Below the pieces are notes generated by a model. It worked only from the letters and a program-made list of their open reading frames with translations, made no database searches and was not told the origin of the DNA. A stretch of DNA of 64,000 nt from UBA4742 sp963785815 (GTDB lineage: Bacteria > Actinomycetota > Acidimicrobiia > Acidimicrobiales > Acidimicrobilacustridaceae): contig CAWAWN010000002.1 in assembly GCA_963785815.1 (NCBI GenBank), forward strand, positions 868,001-932,000, read 5' to 3'. A program made the position numbers and the translations under genes. Positions within the stretch are counted from its first letter, which is position 1, and the number at the start of each line of letters is the position of its first letter. Of this stretch, positions 50,383 through 58,516 are shown piece by piece.

Positions 50383-51435
50383 ATGCGGTTGGCTGCCGAC
50401 GGAGCCGCCAGCTCGAGACGGCCACGCTGGGTGGCGGGAGGCAACGGATCGGTGGCGACGCCCACAGAGAAGCTGCGATGGGCGCAGATCAACGCCCGAC
50501 CCTGGTTCCAGGCCGTCTACACGGACCACCTGCTCACCCCGCTGTGCCACGTGGCGCGCCGCCGCCGGGGTCCGGCCGTCACCGTGAGCCTGCTGGGCCT
50601 CCAACGCGGGGGCTCGACGTGGGTGCAGGAGCTGCTCAGCAGTGGACCGGGGGTCTGCCCGCTGTTCGAGCCCTTGTCGGGCCGATGGTTCCGCCACCAC
50701 TACGGGGTGGAGGTGCCCCTGTTGGCGGCCGGCGAGGAGGCGCCCGAGCTGGCCCGGTTCCTGGGCGGCGTGATGGCTGGGCGTCTGCTCACGCCGGGCC
50801 TGTTGCGCCTGAGTGGCCCGGGCGAGCTGATCCGGGCCGACTGGTTCGTGGTCAAGCACGTGCGCATGAACCTGGCCGCCGGCTGGTTGGCCGAGCAGTT
50901 CCCGGCATCGCCCGTGGTGATCCTGCTGCGCCATCCCTGCGCGGTGATCGAGTCGCTGGGTCGGGTGGACTGGGGGCCCCGCAACGTGCGCAAGGCGCTG
51001 GTCGAGCTCCCGGTGGGTGGCCGCGCCCAGGTCGAGGCGCTGCTGGACGGCCGCAGCTCAGCGACGTCGGCCATGGCCGCGGCCTGGGCGGTGCGGGTAC
51101 GGGCCCTGCTCGACGACACCAGCCCGCAACAGGCCCAGCTCATCACCTTCGAGTCGGTCTCGGACGATCCGATGGGCACGTTGGGTCCGGTGATGGAGAC
51201 CGCCGGCCTGCCCCGCCCCGCCGACCTCGGGCCACGGTCCAGCCAGCCGTCGCACACGGCCAACGCCGGTTCGGTCGTCCGTTCCGGCGGTGACCCGGTG
51301 ACCGCCTGGACCGAGCGTCTGGATCGCCAGGTGCGCGACGAGGTGCTCGAGATCGTGGCCGCCGCCGGGGTCGCGGGCTACGGCCTCGATCCGCATCCCG
51401 ACGAAGCCGCACTGCACGACCGCCACGCGAATTGA
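50383..51435 (+). CDS. Sulfotransferase family protein
   Basis: A 350-residue protein with the sulfotransferase 5'-loop VSLLGLQRGGSTWVQELLSSGPG (about 65-90) and the 3'-phosphate loop VVILLRHPCAVIESLGR (about 180-196). Between them lies a long helical insertion (EPLSGRWFRHHY, LTPGLLRLSGPGELI). This resembles bacterial sulfotransferases for carbohydrates or lipids more than the short family at 48371. Alternative in-frame starts (for instance a GTG near VATPTEK) exist because the N-terminal 25 residues look unconserved. Confidence 0.82.
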   Translation: MRLAADGAASSRRPRWVAGGNGSVATPTEKLRWAQINARPWFQAVYTDHLLTPLCHVARRRRGPAVTVSLLGLQRGGSTWVQELLSSGPGVCPLFEPLSGRWFRHHYGVEVPLLAAGEEAPELARFLGGVMAGRLLTPGLLRLSGPGELIRADWFVVKHVRMNLAAGWLAEQFPASPVVILLRHPCAVIESLGRVDWGPRNVRKALVELPVGGRAQVEALLDGRSSATSAMAAAWAVRVRALLDDTSPQQAQLITFESVSDDPMGTLGPVMETAGLPRPADLGPRSSQPSHTANAGSVVRSGGDPVTAWTERLDRQVRDEVLEIVAAAGVAGYGLDPHPDEAALHDRHAN

Positions 51436-51525
51436 TTGGCCCTCTGGTCGGCGAGCCTCCCTGCGGGCGGGCTGCGCCCATCCGGGTCTCATCGACCCAG
51501 CGGCTCCGCCCTGGCGGGCTGCGAC
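51433..51525 (+). repeat. Stop-codon-linked repeat, family 2, copy 2
   Basis: Starts with the sulfotransferase stop codon (TGATTGGCCCTCTGGTCGGC) and continues through GCCTCCCTGCGGGCGGGCTG, CATCCGGGTCTCATCGACCC and AGCGGCTCCGCCCTGGCGGG. Its blocks keep the order of the copies at 63343, with several substitutions. Confidence 0.75.
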
Positions 51526-51542
51526 TTCCCTCGGCGCGCCAG

Positions 51543-51863
51543 TCAGTCGATCGGCGCTACGAGGTCCATGTCGTCCTGGCAGTGCCGGGGCGGTTCCGGG
51601 TCCTCGTCGTTGGCCGCGGTCATGCGCACCTCGGTGCCGCAGATGCTGCACCGGTAGGTCAGGCGCACGCGGCGCAGCTCACCCGGCGGTGGCGGTTCGG
51701 GCACCGGGCGCGCCAGGCCTCCGAGCATGATCACGCCCAGCAGCAAGATCAGGTAGCTCGACAGCGCGGCCAGGATGACGGCGAACACGCCGTGGTCGGT
51801 CAACAGACCGACGCCGAGGATGACGAGCGCCACCCCCAGCACGACGGGATGCCGACGGATCAC
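51543..51863 (-). CDS. Small membrane protein with a zinc-ribbon-like tail
   Basis: A 106-residue protein. Two hydrophobic helices (about 6-24 and 27-48) are followed by a Pro linker and a soluble tail with YRCSICGTEVRM and RHCQDDMDLV; the CxxC plus HC could bind zinc in a ribbon. Function unknown; such proteins are common in actinobacteria as single genes. It converges on the sulfotransferase, with the family 2 repeat between. Confidence 0.75.
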   Translation of the reverse strand: MIRRHPVVLGVALVILGVGLLTDHGVFAVILAALSSYLILLLGVIMLGGLARPVPEPPPPGELRRVRLTYRCSICGTEVRMTAANDEDPEPPRHCQDDMDLVAPID

Positions 51864-51914
51864 CTCACCGTTCTACCGTGTGGGCCCCCGGCCCGCACCT
51901 CACCCGGCCTGATC

Positions 51915-53111
51915 TCACCCCAGCCGTTCGATGATGGTGACGTTGGCCAGCCCGCCGCCCTCGCACATGGTCTGGAGGCCGTAGCGACCACCGGTGCGCT
52001 CGAGCTCGTTGAGCAGCGTGGCCATGAGCTTGGTGCCCGAGCACCCCAGGGGGTGGCCCAGGGCGATGGCCCCGCCGTTGACGTTGACCTTGTCCATGTC
52101 CGGGTGCAGCTCCTTCTCCCAGGCCAGCACCACCGAGGCGAAGGCCTCGTTGATCTCGACCAGGTCGATGTCGCCCATCGACAGCCCCGAGCGCTCCAGC
52201 GCCTTGTGGGTGGCCGGGATGGGACCGGTGAGCATGGTGATGGGGTCGACCCCGGCCAGGGCGAAGGTGTGGAACCGGGCCCGCGGGGTGAGCCCCAGGG
52301 CCGCCGCCTTCTCCTCGCTCATGATCAGCACGGCCGAGGCGCCATCGGAGATCTGCGACGAGTTGCCGGCGGTGACCTTGCCGTCGGGCTTGAAGGCGGG
52401 CTTCAGGTTGGCCAGGGTCTCGACGGTGGTGCCGGGCCGGATGCCCTCGTCGCGGGTCAGGATCTCGTCGCTGGCGATCAGGTCGCCGGTCTCCTTGTCG
52501 CGGGGCTTCGCCGTCACCCCCACGATCTCGTTGTCGAAGCGGCCCTCGTCGGACGCCCGCTCGGCCCGCTGCTGGCTGAGCGCTCCGAAGGCGTCGAGGT
52601 CGTCGCGGGAGATGTCCCACTTGTCGGCGATGAGCTCGGCGGAGATGCCCTGGGGAACCAGTCCCCCGGCGCCGGCGTAGCGCAGGCCCACGGTCTCACC
52701 GAAGGGGAAGCCGATGTCCTTGACCATGGCCGAGGCGCCCATCGGGACCAGGCTCATCACCTCGACGCCGGCGGCGATGACCACGTCGTAGGCCCCGGCC
52801 ATCACCCCTTGGGCGGCGAAGTGGGCCGACTGCTGCGACGAGCCGCACTGGCGGTCGATGGTGGTGGCCGGCACCGACTCGGGGAATCCGGCGGCCAGCA
52901 CGGCGTTGCGCCCGATGTTGAGCGACTGGGCGCCGACCTGCATCACGCAGCCCATGATCACGTCGTCGATCACCTCGGGATCGAGGTCGTTGCGCTCGAC
53001 CAGCGCCTTGAGCGTCTCGGCCGACAGGTCGACCGGATGCCAGCCCGAGAGCTTCCCGTTGCGCTTGCCACCGGCGGTGCGGACGGCGTCGACGATCACT
53101 GCGGTGGCCAT
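51915..53111 (-). CDS. Acetyl-CoA acetyltransferase (thiolase), FadA-like
   Basis: A 398-residue thiolase. The catalytic nucleophile is Cys89 in TIDRQCGSSQQSA, with His in ALGHPLGCSG and the late acidic Cys in TMCEGGGLANV. Size and style fit degradative actinobacterial thiolases (beta-oxidation or steroid side-chain type). A GGGAGG site precedes the ATG. It is divergent from the acyl-CoA synthetase, and the two share the 55-base gap that holds a TetR-like operator, so both are probably controlled by the same lipid-responsive repressor. Confidence 0.92.
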   Translation of the reverse strand: MATAVIVDAVRTAGGKRNGKLSGWHPVDLSAETLKALVERNDLDPEVIDDVIMGCVMQVGAQSLNIGRNAVLAAGFPESVPATTIDRQCGSSQQSAHFAAQGVMAGAYDVVIAAGVEVMSLVPMGASAMVKDIGFPFGETVGLRYAGAGGLVPQGISAELIADKWDISRDDLDAFGALSQQRAERASDEGRFDNEIVGVTAKPRDKETGDLIASDEILTRDEGIRPGTTVETLANLKPAFKPDGKVTAGNSSQISDGASAVLIMSEEKAAALGLTPRARFHTFALAGVDPITMLTGPIPATHKALERSGLSMGDIDLVEINEAFASVVLAWEKELHPDMDKVNVNGGAIALGHPLGCSGTKLMATLLNELERTGGRYGLQTMCEGGGLANVTIIERLG

Positions 53112-53135
53112 GGGGTGTCCTCCCGGATCCAGAAA

Positions 53136-53153
53136 CTAGACCGCTCGGTCAAG
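53136..53153. promoter_or_regulatory. TetR-type operator ACCGNNCGGT between thiolase and acyl-CoA synthetase
   Basis: CTAGACCG-CT-CGGTCAAG is an 18-base near-perfect palindrome (one mismatch) with core ACCG-CT-CGGT, centred in the 55-base divergent gap. Cores of this ACCGNNCGGT type are common TetR-family operators. Confidence 0.55.
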
Positions 53154-53166
53154 TTGTCTCCAGAGT

Positions 53167-54993
53167 GTGCCCGATCAACCGATGAGCTACAACTCTGGCG
53201 TGACCAGCTCCGACATCGATGACGCCGTCGCCGGACGGACCATCCCGTCCGCCTTCCTCGACACGGTCGCCGCCCACGGGTCGCTGCTGGCCCTGCGGTG
53301 GCAGGACGGGGTGTCGTGGCGGTCGTGGACCTTCGCCGAGTACGCCCACCGGGTGGCCTGCGCCACCGCCGGCTTCCAGGCGCTGGGCGTGGCGCCGGGC
53401 GACCGGGTGGTGCTGATGCTGCGCAACATCCCCGAGTTCCACGTGCTCGACCTGGCCGTCGCCTTCTGCGGCGGCACCGCCATCTCCATCTACAACTCGT
53501 CGTCGCCCGAGCAGGTCGCCTACCTCACCGGTCACTGCGGGGCCCGCATCGGTGTGGTGGAGGATCCGGGGTTCCTCGACCGCTTCTCGTCGGTCCGGGA
53601 CGAGATCCCCGCGCTCGAGCACCTGGGGATCGTGTCGGACGCCGACGGGTTGGTGACCGACGACGTGTTCCGCTACGACGACTTGGTCTCGGCCATGCCC
53701 GCCGACCTGGAGGCGGCCGCCGCCCGCTGCCACCCCGAGGACCTGGCCACCGTCATCTACACCTCCGGCACGACGGGGCCTCCCAAGGGGGTGATGATCA
53801 CCCACCGCAACGTGGCCTGGACGGTCGAGAGCCTCCGTCGTCGCCTCGACCTCGGTCGCCTGGCCGGCAAGCGGTTGGTGTCGTACCTGCCCATGGCCCA
53901 CATCGCCGAGCGGATGACCAGCCACTACCAGCAGGTCTTCAGCGGCTTCGAGGTCACCACCTGCCCCGACCCGTCGCGGATCGGGCCGTACCTGCGTGAG
54001 GTGCAGCCCCACGTGGTCTTCGGGGTCCCGCGCGTGTGGGAGAAGATCCATGCTGGGGTGATGGCCGGGCTGGCCGTCGACCCCGACCGCGCCGCCGCCT
54101 TCGCCGACGCGGTGACCGCGGCCACGCCCATCGCCGAGGCGGTCGACTGGGGGCGGGCCACCTCTGAGCAGCTCGCCACCGCCCGGGGTCTCGACACCGC
54201 CTTCGCCCCGGTGCGCGAGATGATCGGGCTCGACCAGTGCGAGGTGGCCATCAGCGGGGCGGCGCCCATCCCGGCCCAGGTGCTGCGCTGGTTCCGGGCC
54301 ATCGGGGTGCCCCTGTGCGAGGTCTACGGCATGTCCGAGAACACCGGGCCGATGACCTTCGCCGTGCGCCACGTCAAGCCGGGCACGGTCGGCACGGCCA
54401 TGCCGGGAACCGAGGTGCGCCTGGCCGACGACGGCGAGGTGCTGTGCCGGGGCGGGCACGTGTTCGCCGGCTACCTGGACGACCCGGCCAAGACGGCCGA
54501 GACGGTGGTCGACGGCTGGCTGCACTCGGGCGACATCGGTGAGCTCGACGAGGACGGCTACCTGCGCATCGTGGACCGCAAGAAGGAGCTGATCATCACG
54601 GCCGGGGGCAAGAACGTGAGCCCGGCCAACCTGGAAGCCGCGCTCAAGACCATCCCGCTGGTGGGGCAGGCCATGGCGGTGGGCGACGACCGGCCCTTCG
54701 TGGCCGCCCTGGTCGTGCTCGACCCCGAGCTGGCGCCGGCGTGGGCCGCCAGCCGCGGGATCGAGGCCGACTCGCTGGCCGAGCTGGCCCAGGACCCGAC
54801 CGTCATCGCGGAGATCGAGGCCGGGTTGGTCACCGCCATGGAGCCGTTCAACCACGCGGAGCAGGTCAAGAAGGTCACCGTGTTGGGTGAGGAGTGGCTG
54901 CCCGACACCGACCTGCTCACCCCGACCTCCAAGCTCAAGCGGCGCGGGGTGCTGGCCCGCTACGACGACGAGATCGACGCCCTCTACGGATGA
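53167..54993 (+). CDS. Long-chain acyl-CoA synthetase, FadD15-like
   Basis: A 608-residue AMP-forming synthetase. The P-loop VIYTSGTTGPPKGVMITH sits at about 196-213, then a YGMSENTGPM motif, DGWLHSGDIGELDEDGYLRIVDRKKELIITAGGKNVSP and a late conserved Lys in SKLKRRGVL. It is like the FadD15/long-chain group rather than polyketide FAALs. It activates free fatty acids for oxidation, in line with the divergent thiolase. The GTG at 53167 and the ATG at 53182 are both possible starts. Confidence 0.92.
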   Translation: MPDQPMSYNSGVTSSDIDDAVAGRTIPSAFLDTVAAHGSLLALRWQDGVSWRSWTFAEYAHRVACATAGFQALGVAPGDRVVLMLRNIPEFHVLDLAVAFCGGTAISIYNSSSPEQVAYLTGHCGARIGVVEDPGFLDRFSSVRDEIPALEHLGIVSDADGLVTDDVFRYDDLVSAMPADLEAAAARCHPEDLATVIYTSGTTGPPKGVMITHRNVAWTVESLRRRLDLGRLAGKRLVSYLPMAHIAERMTSHYQQVFSGFEVTTCPDPSRIGPYLREVQPHVVFGVPRVWEKIHAGVMAGLAVDPDRAAAFADAVTAATPIAEAVDWGRATSEQLATARGLDTAFAPVREMIGLDQCEVAISGAAPIPAQVLRWFRAIGVPLCEVYGMSENTGPMTFAVRHVKPGTVGTAMPGTEVRLADDGEVLCRGGHVFAGYLDDPAKTAETVVDGWLHSGDIGELDEDGYLRIVDRKKELIITAGGKNVSPANLEAALKTIPLVGQAMAVGDDRPFVAALVVLDPELAPAWAASRGIEADSLAELAQDPTVIAEIEAGLVTAMEPFNHAEQVKKVTVLGEEWLPDTDLLTPTSKLKRRGVLARYDDEIDALYG

Positions 54994-55180
54994 CGGCGCG
55001 TGATGACGTCTGACCTGGTGGGCCCGGTCGTCGGCGGCGGTCGTGGTCACGACGCCCTACACCGCGGCGGCGGTCGGCGGCGGGTCGTGGGGACCAAATG
55101 GGCTGATCGGTCTATGTAGGACTTGGGCCCGTCGGCCGATGCAACGGAGGTTCCACGCGGCAGCGAGACATGGGGGACCC
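54994..55180. other. Intergenic gap with no gene seen
   Basis: About 190 bases. GACCTGGTG and the TCTATGTAGGACTTGGG patch (55111-55127) may hold a promoter for the small gene that follows. No stem-loop or repeat family is obvious. Confidence 0.3.
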
Positions 55181-55444
55181 GTGACCGGACCGATCCAACC
55201 GACCGAGGTGCGCGGGGTGGTGGTGGACCTCGACGATCTGATGGCCACCATCGAGATCGGCGATGACCACGACGAGTGGGTGTACCCACGGACCATGCTG
55301 CCGCCCAACGTGGATCTCGACAGCGAGCTGGTCTTCGACGGCCTCGGCACCGAGGCCGCGGTCATCGACCACCGGCCGCCGGGTCCGTCCATGGAAGACC
55401 GGCTCAACCGGCGCCTGGTCCGGCGCTCCAGCTCCGCGATCTGA
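55181..55444 (+). CDS. Small hypothetical protein, DUF3006-like
   Basis: An 87-residue protein. The core RGVVVDLDDLMATIEIGDDHDEWVYPRTMLPPNVDLDSELVFDG resembles the small beta-barrel of DUF3006 proteins (a D-x-DLMATIE strand pair, then PR-MLP). The C-terminus is Arg-rich (RLNRRLVRRSS). The GTG has GGGGGA upstream; other starts further upstream lack support. The DUF3006 match is loose. Confidence 0.55.
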   Translation: MTGPIQPTEVRGVVVDLDDLMATIEIGDDHDEWVYPRTMLPPNVDLDSELVFDGLGTEAAVIDHRPPGPSMEDRLNRRLVRRSSSAI

Positions 55445-55577
55445 TCCGCCCGTCGACGGGGGCGCTCACGCACAGGAGCTTCGCCCGCGTCCGTGCTGCC
55501 ACCCGGCCCGGTCCGGTGGACCTGCCGGGCCACCCTCGCGGCCGCCCTGGCTTCGTCGGCCGCCGATCGAGCCCCAG

Positions 55578-55583
55578 TAGGGT
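55578..55583 (+). promoter_or_regulatory. -10 box TAGGGT of a leaderless gene
   Basis: TAGGGT ends 7 bases before the ATG at 55591. The same hexamer serves 7888 and 31631. Confidence 0.6.
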
Positions 55584-55590
55584 CGCACCC

Positions 55591-56445
55591 ATGTTCCGCT
55601 ACGCCCGCGCCGCGGCGGAGGTGTTCGTGCCCGATGGCTCGCGGCTGGAGGCGGCGGTGTCGCGCACCACCGATCTCGGGATCGTGGCCCACCAGGACGA
55701 CCTAGAGTTCATGGCCCTGGTGGCCATCGCCGCCTGCCGGACCGACCCGGACCGCTGGTTCACCGGGGTGGCCTGCACCGACGGTGCCGGCAGCGCCCGG
55801 GGCGGCCCCTTCGCCGATCACTCCGACGAGCAGATGGTGGAGGCCCGCCGCCACGAGCAGCGAGCCGCGGCCCAGGTGGGGGCCTACAGCGCCATCTTCC
55901 AGCTCGGTCACCCGAGCGCAGCCATCCGTGGCTCGGGCCATGCCGAGCTGGTCGAGGAGCTGGCCGAGATCCTGGCCGCGTCGCGCCCGGTGAACGTCTA
56001 CACCCACAACCTGGCCGACAAGCACGCCACCCACGTGGCCGCGGGGGCGGCCACCATCGAGGCGCTGCGCCAGCTCCCGGCCGACCAGCGGCCGTGGAAG
56101 GTGGTGGGGGTCGAGGGGTGGCGCAGCCTCGACTGGTTGGCCGACGAGGAGAAGCTGGTGCTGAACGCGTCCGGCCTGGACGACCTCGCCGCTCGGTTGG
56201 CGGGCGTGTTCGAGAGCCAGATCGTGGGTGGGAAGCGCTACGACCTGGCCGAGCAGGGGCGTCGCCGCGCCAACGCCACCCTGCTGGCTCCTCGCGACCT
56301 CGACGACGCCACCGAGCTGAGCTTCGCCTTCGACCTGACGCCGCTGGTGCACAACGCCGATCTGGATCCGGTGACCTTCGTGACCGCGGCCATCGACCGC
56401 TTCCGCGACGACGTGAGCGCCGCCCTGCGCCTCTACTTCGCCTGA
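55591..56445 (+). CDS. PIG-L family deacetylase
   Basis: A 284-residue protein of the LmbE/PIG-L zinc deacetylase family. The metal site is AHQDDLEF (H34, D36, D37, where AHPDDE is more usual) with a later His in DKHATHVAAG. Family members remove acetyl or other N-acyl groups from sugars such as GlcNAc-inositol (MshB) or GlcNAc-PI. The P-to-Q change in the first motif separates it from MshB. Two convergent genes overlap by 13 bases at the 3' end. Substrate unknown. Confidence 0.85.
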   Translation: MFRYARAAAEVFVPDGSRLEAAVSRTTDLGIVAHQDDLEFMALVAIAACRTDPDRWFTGVACTDGAGSARGGPFADHSDEQMVEARRHEQRAAAQVGAYSAIFQLGHPSAAIRGSGHAELVEELAEILAASRPVNVYTHNLADKHATHVAAGAATIEALRQLPADQRPWKVVGVEGWRSLDWLADEEKLVLNASGLDDLAARLAGVFESQIVGGKRYDLAEQGRRRANATLLAPRDLDDATELSFAFDLTPLVHNADLDPVTFVTAAIDRFRDDVSAALRLYFA

Positions 56446-57308
56446 GGTCCTCGCGCCGGGTCGGCGGAGGCATGGGCCGCGGCGCCCGCCGCTCGCAGGT
56501 AGTGGACGATCAACGGGTGGGGTCGCTCGGGGCGCGACGAGGTCTGGGGCACGAACAGCGTCAGCAGGTAGCAGGGGTGCCCGGCGAGCCGCAGCAACCG
56601 GACGTCGCCGTCACGGCGATCGATGCCGGCCACGCGCAGGCCGGCGCGCTGCAGCGGTTCGCGCCAGCGCGGGTTGAGGCCGAACCGGCAGTAGTAGCGC
56701 TCGACCGGGTGGGCGGTGCCGTAGAGCTCGCACAGCTCGGGGTCGAGCAGCTCGACCTGCATGGTCTGGCCGGCCAGCGAGCAGAGCAGCTCGTCGATGA
56801 AGTACTCGGCGTCGGGGGTGGAGGCCGGGTCGGTGGCGGCCGCGTTGATGGGGGCCGGGTCGGTGGGGGCCGAGGCTGCGGCGGCCGAGGCTGCGGGCGG
56901 GGAGCCGGAGGTGGTCTCGAGGGCGTCGTACTCGCGGTGGGCGGCGCCGGTGTGGCCGAGCACGTGGCGGGCGAACTCGATGACCCCGTGCTGGAACCCG
57001 GCGCAGGTGCCCAGGAAGGCGACATCGTGCTCGCGGACCCAGCGGATGCCGTCCAGCGCGCCCTCGAGGCTGCGATACGGGCTGCCGGGCGCGCACCACA
57101 CGCCGGCCGCGCCGGCCAGTTGATGGCTGGCGCCGTGGCGGGCCAGCTCGTCGGTGGCGATCCAGCGGACGTCGGGGGCAGCCACGCCGAGCTGCGCCGC
57201 GGCATGGTCGATGGAGCCGGCGATGGTGTCGTGGGGTTCGAACCCCTCGATCCGATCGCCGATCACCCCGATCCAGAGCCGAGGCCCGTCGCCGCCGGCA
57301 TCGTCCAT
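56433..57308 (-). CDS. CTP-synthase-C-terminal-like glutamine amidotransferase
   Basis: A 291-residue class I amidotransferase-like protein with the segment order of CTP synthase's glutaminase half: VIGDRIEGFEPHDTIAGSIDHAA, GVWCAPGSPYRSLEGALDGIRWV, and the nucleophile elbow FLGTCAGFQHGVIEF. A His near the end (PHPLIVHYLRAA) completes the triad. Related proteins are annotated as CTP synthase C-terminal-region-related, some as selenoproteins; here the nucleophile is Cys. An Ala/Pro-rich insertion (about residues 133-163) is unusual. TACCGT lies 8 bases upstream of the ATG. The synthetase partner is not visible. Confidence 0.75.
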   Translation of the reverse strand: MDDAGGDGPRLWIGVIGDRIEGFEPHDTIAGSIDHAAAQLGVAAPDVRWIATDELARHGASHQLAGAAGVWCAPGSPYRSLEGALDGIRWVREHDVAFLGTCAGFQHGVIEFARHVLGHTGAAHREYDALETTSGSPPAASAAAASAPTDPAPINAAATDPASTPDAEYFIDELLCSLAGQTMQVELLDPELCELYGTAHPVERYYCRFGLNPRWREPLQRAGLRVAGIDRRDGDVRLLRLAGHPCYLLTLFVPQTSSRPERPHPLIVHYLRAAGAAAHASADPARGPQAK

Positions 57309-57316
57309 GCCCGGCG

Positions 57317-57322
57317 ACGGTA
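57317..57322 (-). promoter_or_regulatory. -10 box TACCGT on the minus strand
   Basis: Reads TACCGT on the minus strand, ending 8 bases before the ATG at 57308, consistent with leaderless transcription of the amidotransferase. Confidence 0.5.
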
Positions 57323-57386
57323 GCGGGCGTCCCCAGACCACGCTGGGGGATTTCCCCGATGGCCTCACGACGTCGGCGACGCGATC

Positions 57387-57986
57387 GTGCTGGTCATGGT
57401 CACCGCTCCGGGATCGATGCCGAGCCCGCCTCCTCCACCAGCGCCGTTCGTGGCCGCGACGGCCGGCTCCTCCGGCCGTGGGCGCCGGTCGGCTCGCCCG
57501 CGCGTTCCCGGCCGTGGGCGCCGGTCGGCTCGCCCGCGCTCGCCCGAGTCGGTCACCGCCTGGCGACAGGCCGGGGTGGTGGCGGCCCTGATGGCCGCGG
57601 GCGGGGCCGCCGCGGCCAGCGGCGTGTGGTTCGACGTGGTGGCCACGCGGCCGCCGTGCCGGGACGGCGCCGTGCGCTTCATCGACCTCACGCCGCTCTT
57701 CGGGTGGGTGGGGCTGGTCATGTCGGGCGTCGCGCTCATCACCGCCCTGTTGGCCTGGGTGCTGGCCGGCTCGCGTGTGCTGGCGATCTGGGCCATCGTG
57801 CTGCTGACCCTGGCGGGCGCGTTCGCCGTCTGGGGTTTCGCCGCCGGCGCGTCCCAGCACGGTGAGAACACCGACCCGTCCTGCTGGAGCTTCGAGCGCG
57901 CTCCCCTGGTGGTTCCCGGTCATGGAGGGTCGGTTCCGGTCGGCTGGAGCCTGGGGCGGCGGCCGGCGCCAGGGGCGAGTCGATAG
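57387..57986 (+). CDS. Small hypothetical membrane protein
   Basis: A frame of 199 codons with three hydrophobic helices (about 64-84, 104-126 and 132-152) and Pro/Arg-rich ends. The start is uncertain (57387, 57399 or 57417). The N-terminal part holds a 36-base exact-looking duplication (57472 and 57508) giving two PGRGRRSARPR units. The C-terminal tail overlaps the 23-base sequence shared with the HNH remnant. I recognise no family. Confidence 0.5.
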   Translation: MLVMVTAPGSMPSPPPPPAPFVAATAGSSGRGRRSARPRVPGRGRRSARPRSPESVTAWRQAGVVAALMAAGGAAAASGVWFDVVATRPPCRDGAVRFIDLTPLFGWVGLVMSGVALITALLAWVLAGSRVLAIWAIVLLTLAGAFAVWGFAAGASQHGENTDPSCWSFERAPLVVPGHGGSVPVGWSLGRRPAPGASR

Positions 57987-58072
57987 CTCTGCTGACCCGT
58001 CTCGTTCCCGGATGCCTCGGGGTCTGCCACTTCCTGTCACGGGGATCGTGGTCATGGGGGGTCGGTTCCGGT
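57918..58072. repeat. Duplicated 23-base sequence around the HNH remnant end
   Basis: GGTCATGGAGGGTCGGTTCC... at 57918-57940 recurs as 22 of 23 bases at 58050-58072. On the minus strand the second copy encodes the last residues (PTGTDPP and stop) of the HNH remnant, so the first copy may be the tail of a second, lost copy. Confidence 0.55.
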
Positions 58073-58505
58073 GGGTGGGCGCATCTCTCGGCGGCCGGTG
58101 CCGTCGGCCATCTTGAAGTTCTGCCGGGTCTTGAGAGCGTGGTGGTGTCGGCAGAGGCCGTCGAGCTCATCGAGTTTGGTGTGGTGGGTTCGGGCCCAGT
58201 CGATGCGGTGGTCGATCTCTTGTCGGGGCAGGTCGCAGCCTTCGACCGCACAGGTGGAGTTGGTCCAGTCCAGGGCGGTGCGTTGGTAGGCGTCGGGGGC
58301 TCGGGAGCGGTGGGCGGCGGTGACGTCGTGGCCGTTGTCGGCAACCAGGTCGACGAGGGTGGCCGGGTCGGTGACGGGTTTGGTGGCGGCCGTGGGCGAC
58401 GGTGGTGACGTTCCTGTCTTGGTCGGTGACGATCACGGCGCAGGAGGCGTCGCTGTCGGCGAACAGGTCGGCGGGGTCGCAACACTGTAAGCCTCCCCCG
58501 GCGTA
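58052..58505 (-). pseudogene. Remnant of a DUF222/HNH endonuclease gene
   Basis: The minus strand encodes the C-terminal part of an actinobacterial DUF222-HNH protein (13E12-repeat type): LFADSDASCAVIVTDQDRNVTTVAH, then, after a one-base shift near 58385-58395, ALDWTNSTCAVEGCDLPRQE, IDHRIDWARTHHTKLDE and LCRHHHALKTRQNFKM, ending at 58052. The HNH Cys pairs and His residues are intact, but the N-terminal two thirds are gone and no start remains. It looks like the residue of a transposon-like or repetitive gene next to the histidine phosphatase. Confidence 0.8.
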
Positions 58506-58516
58506 GACCCCGCGGC

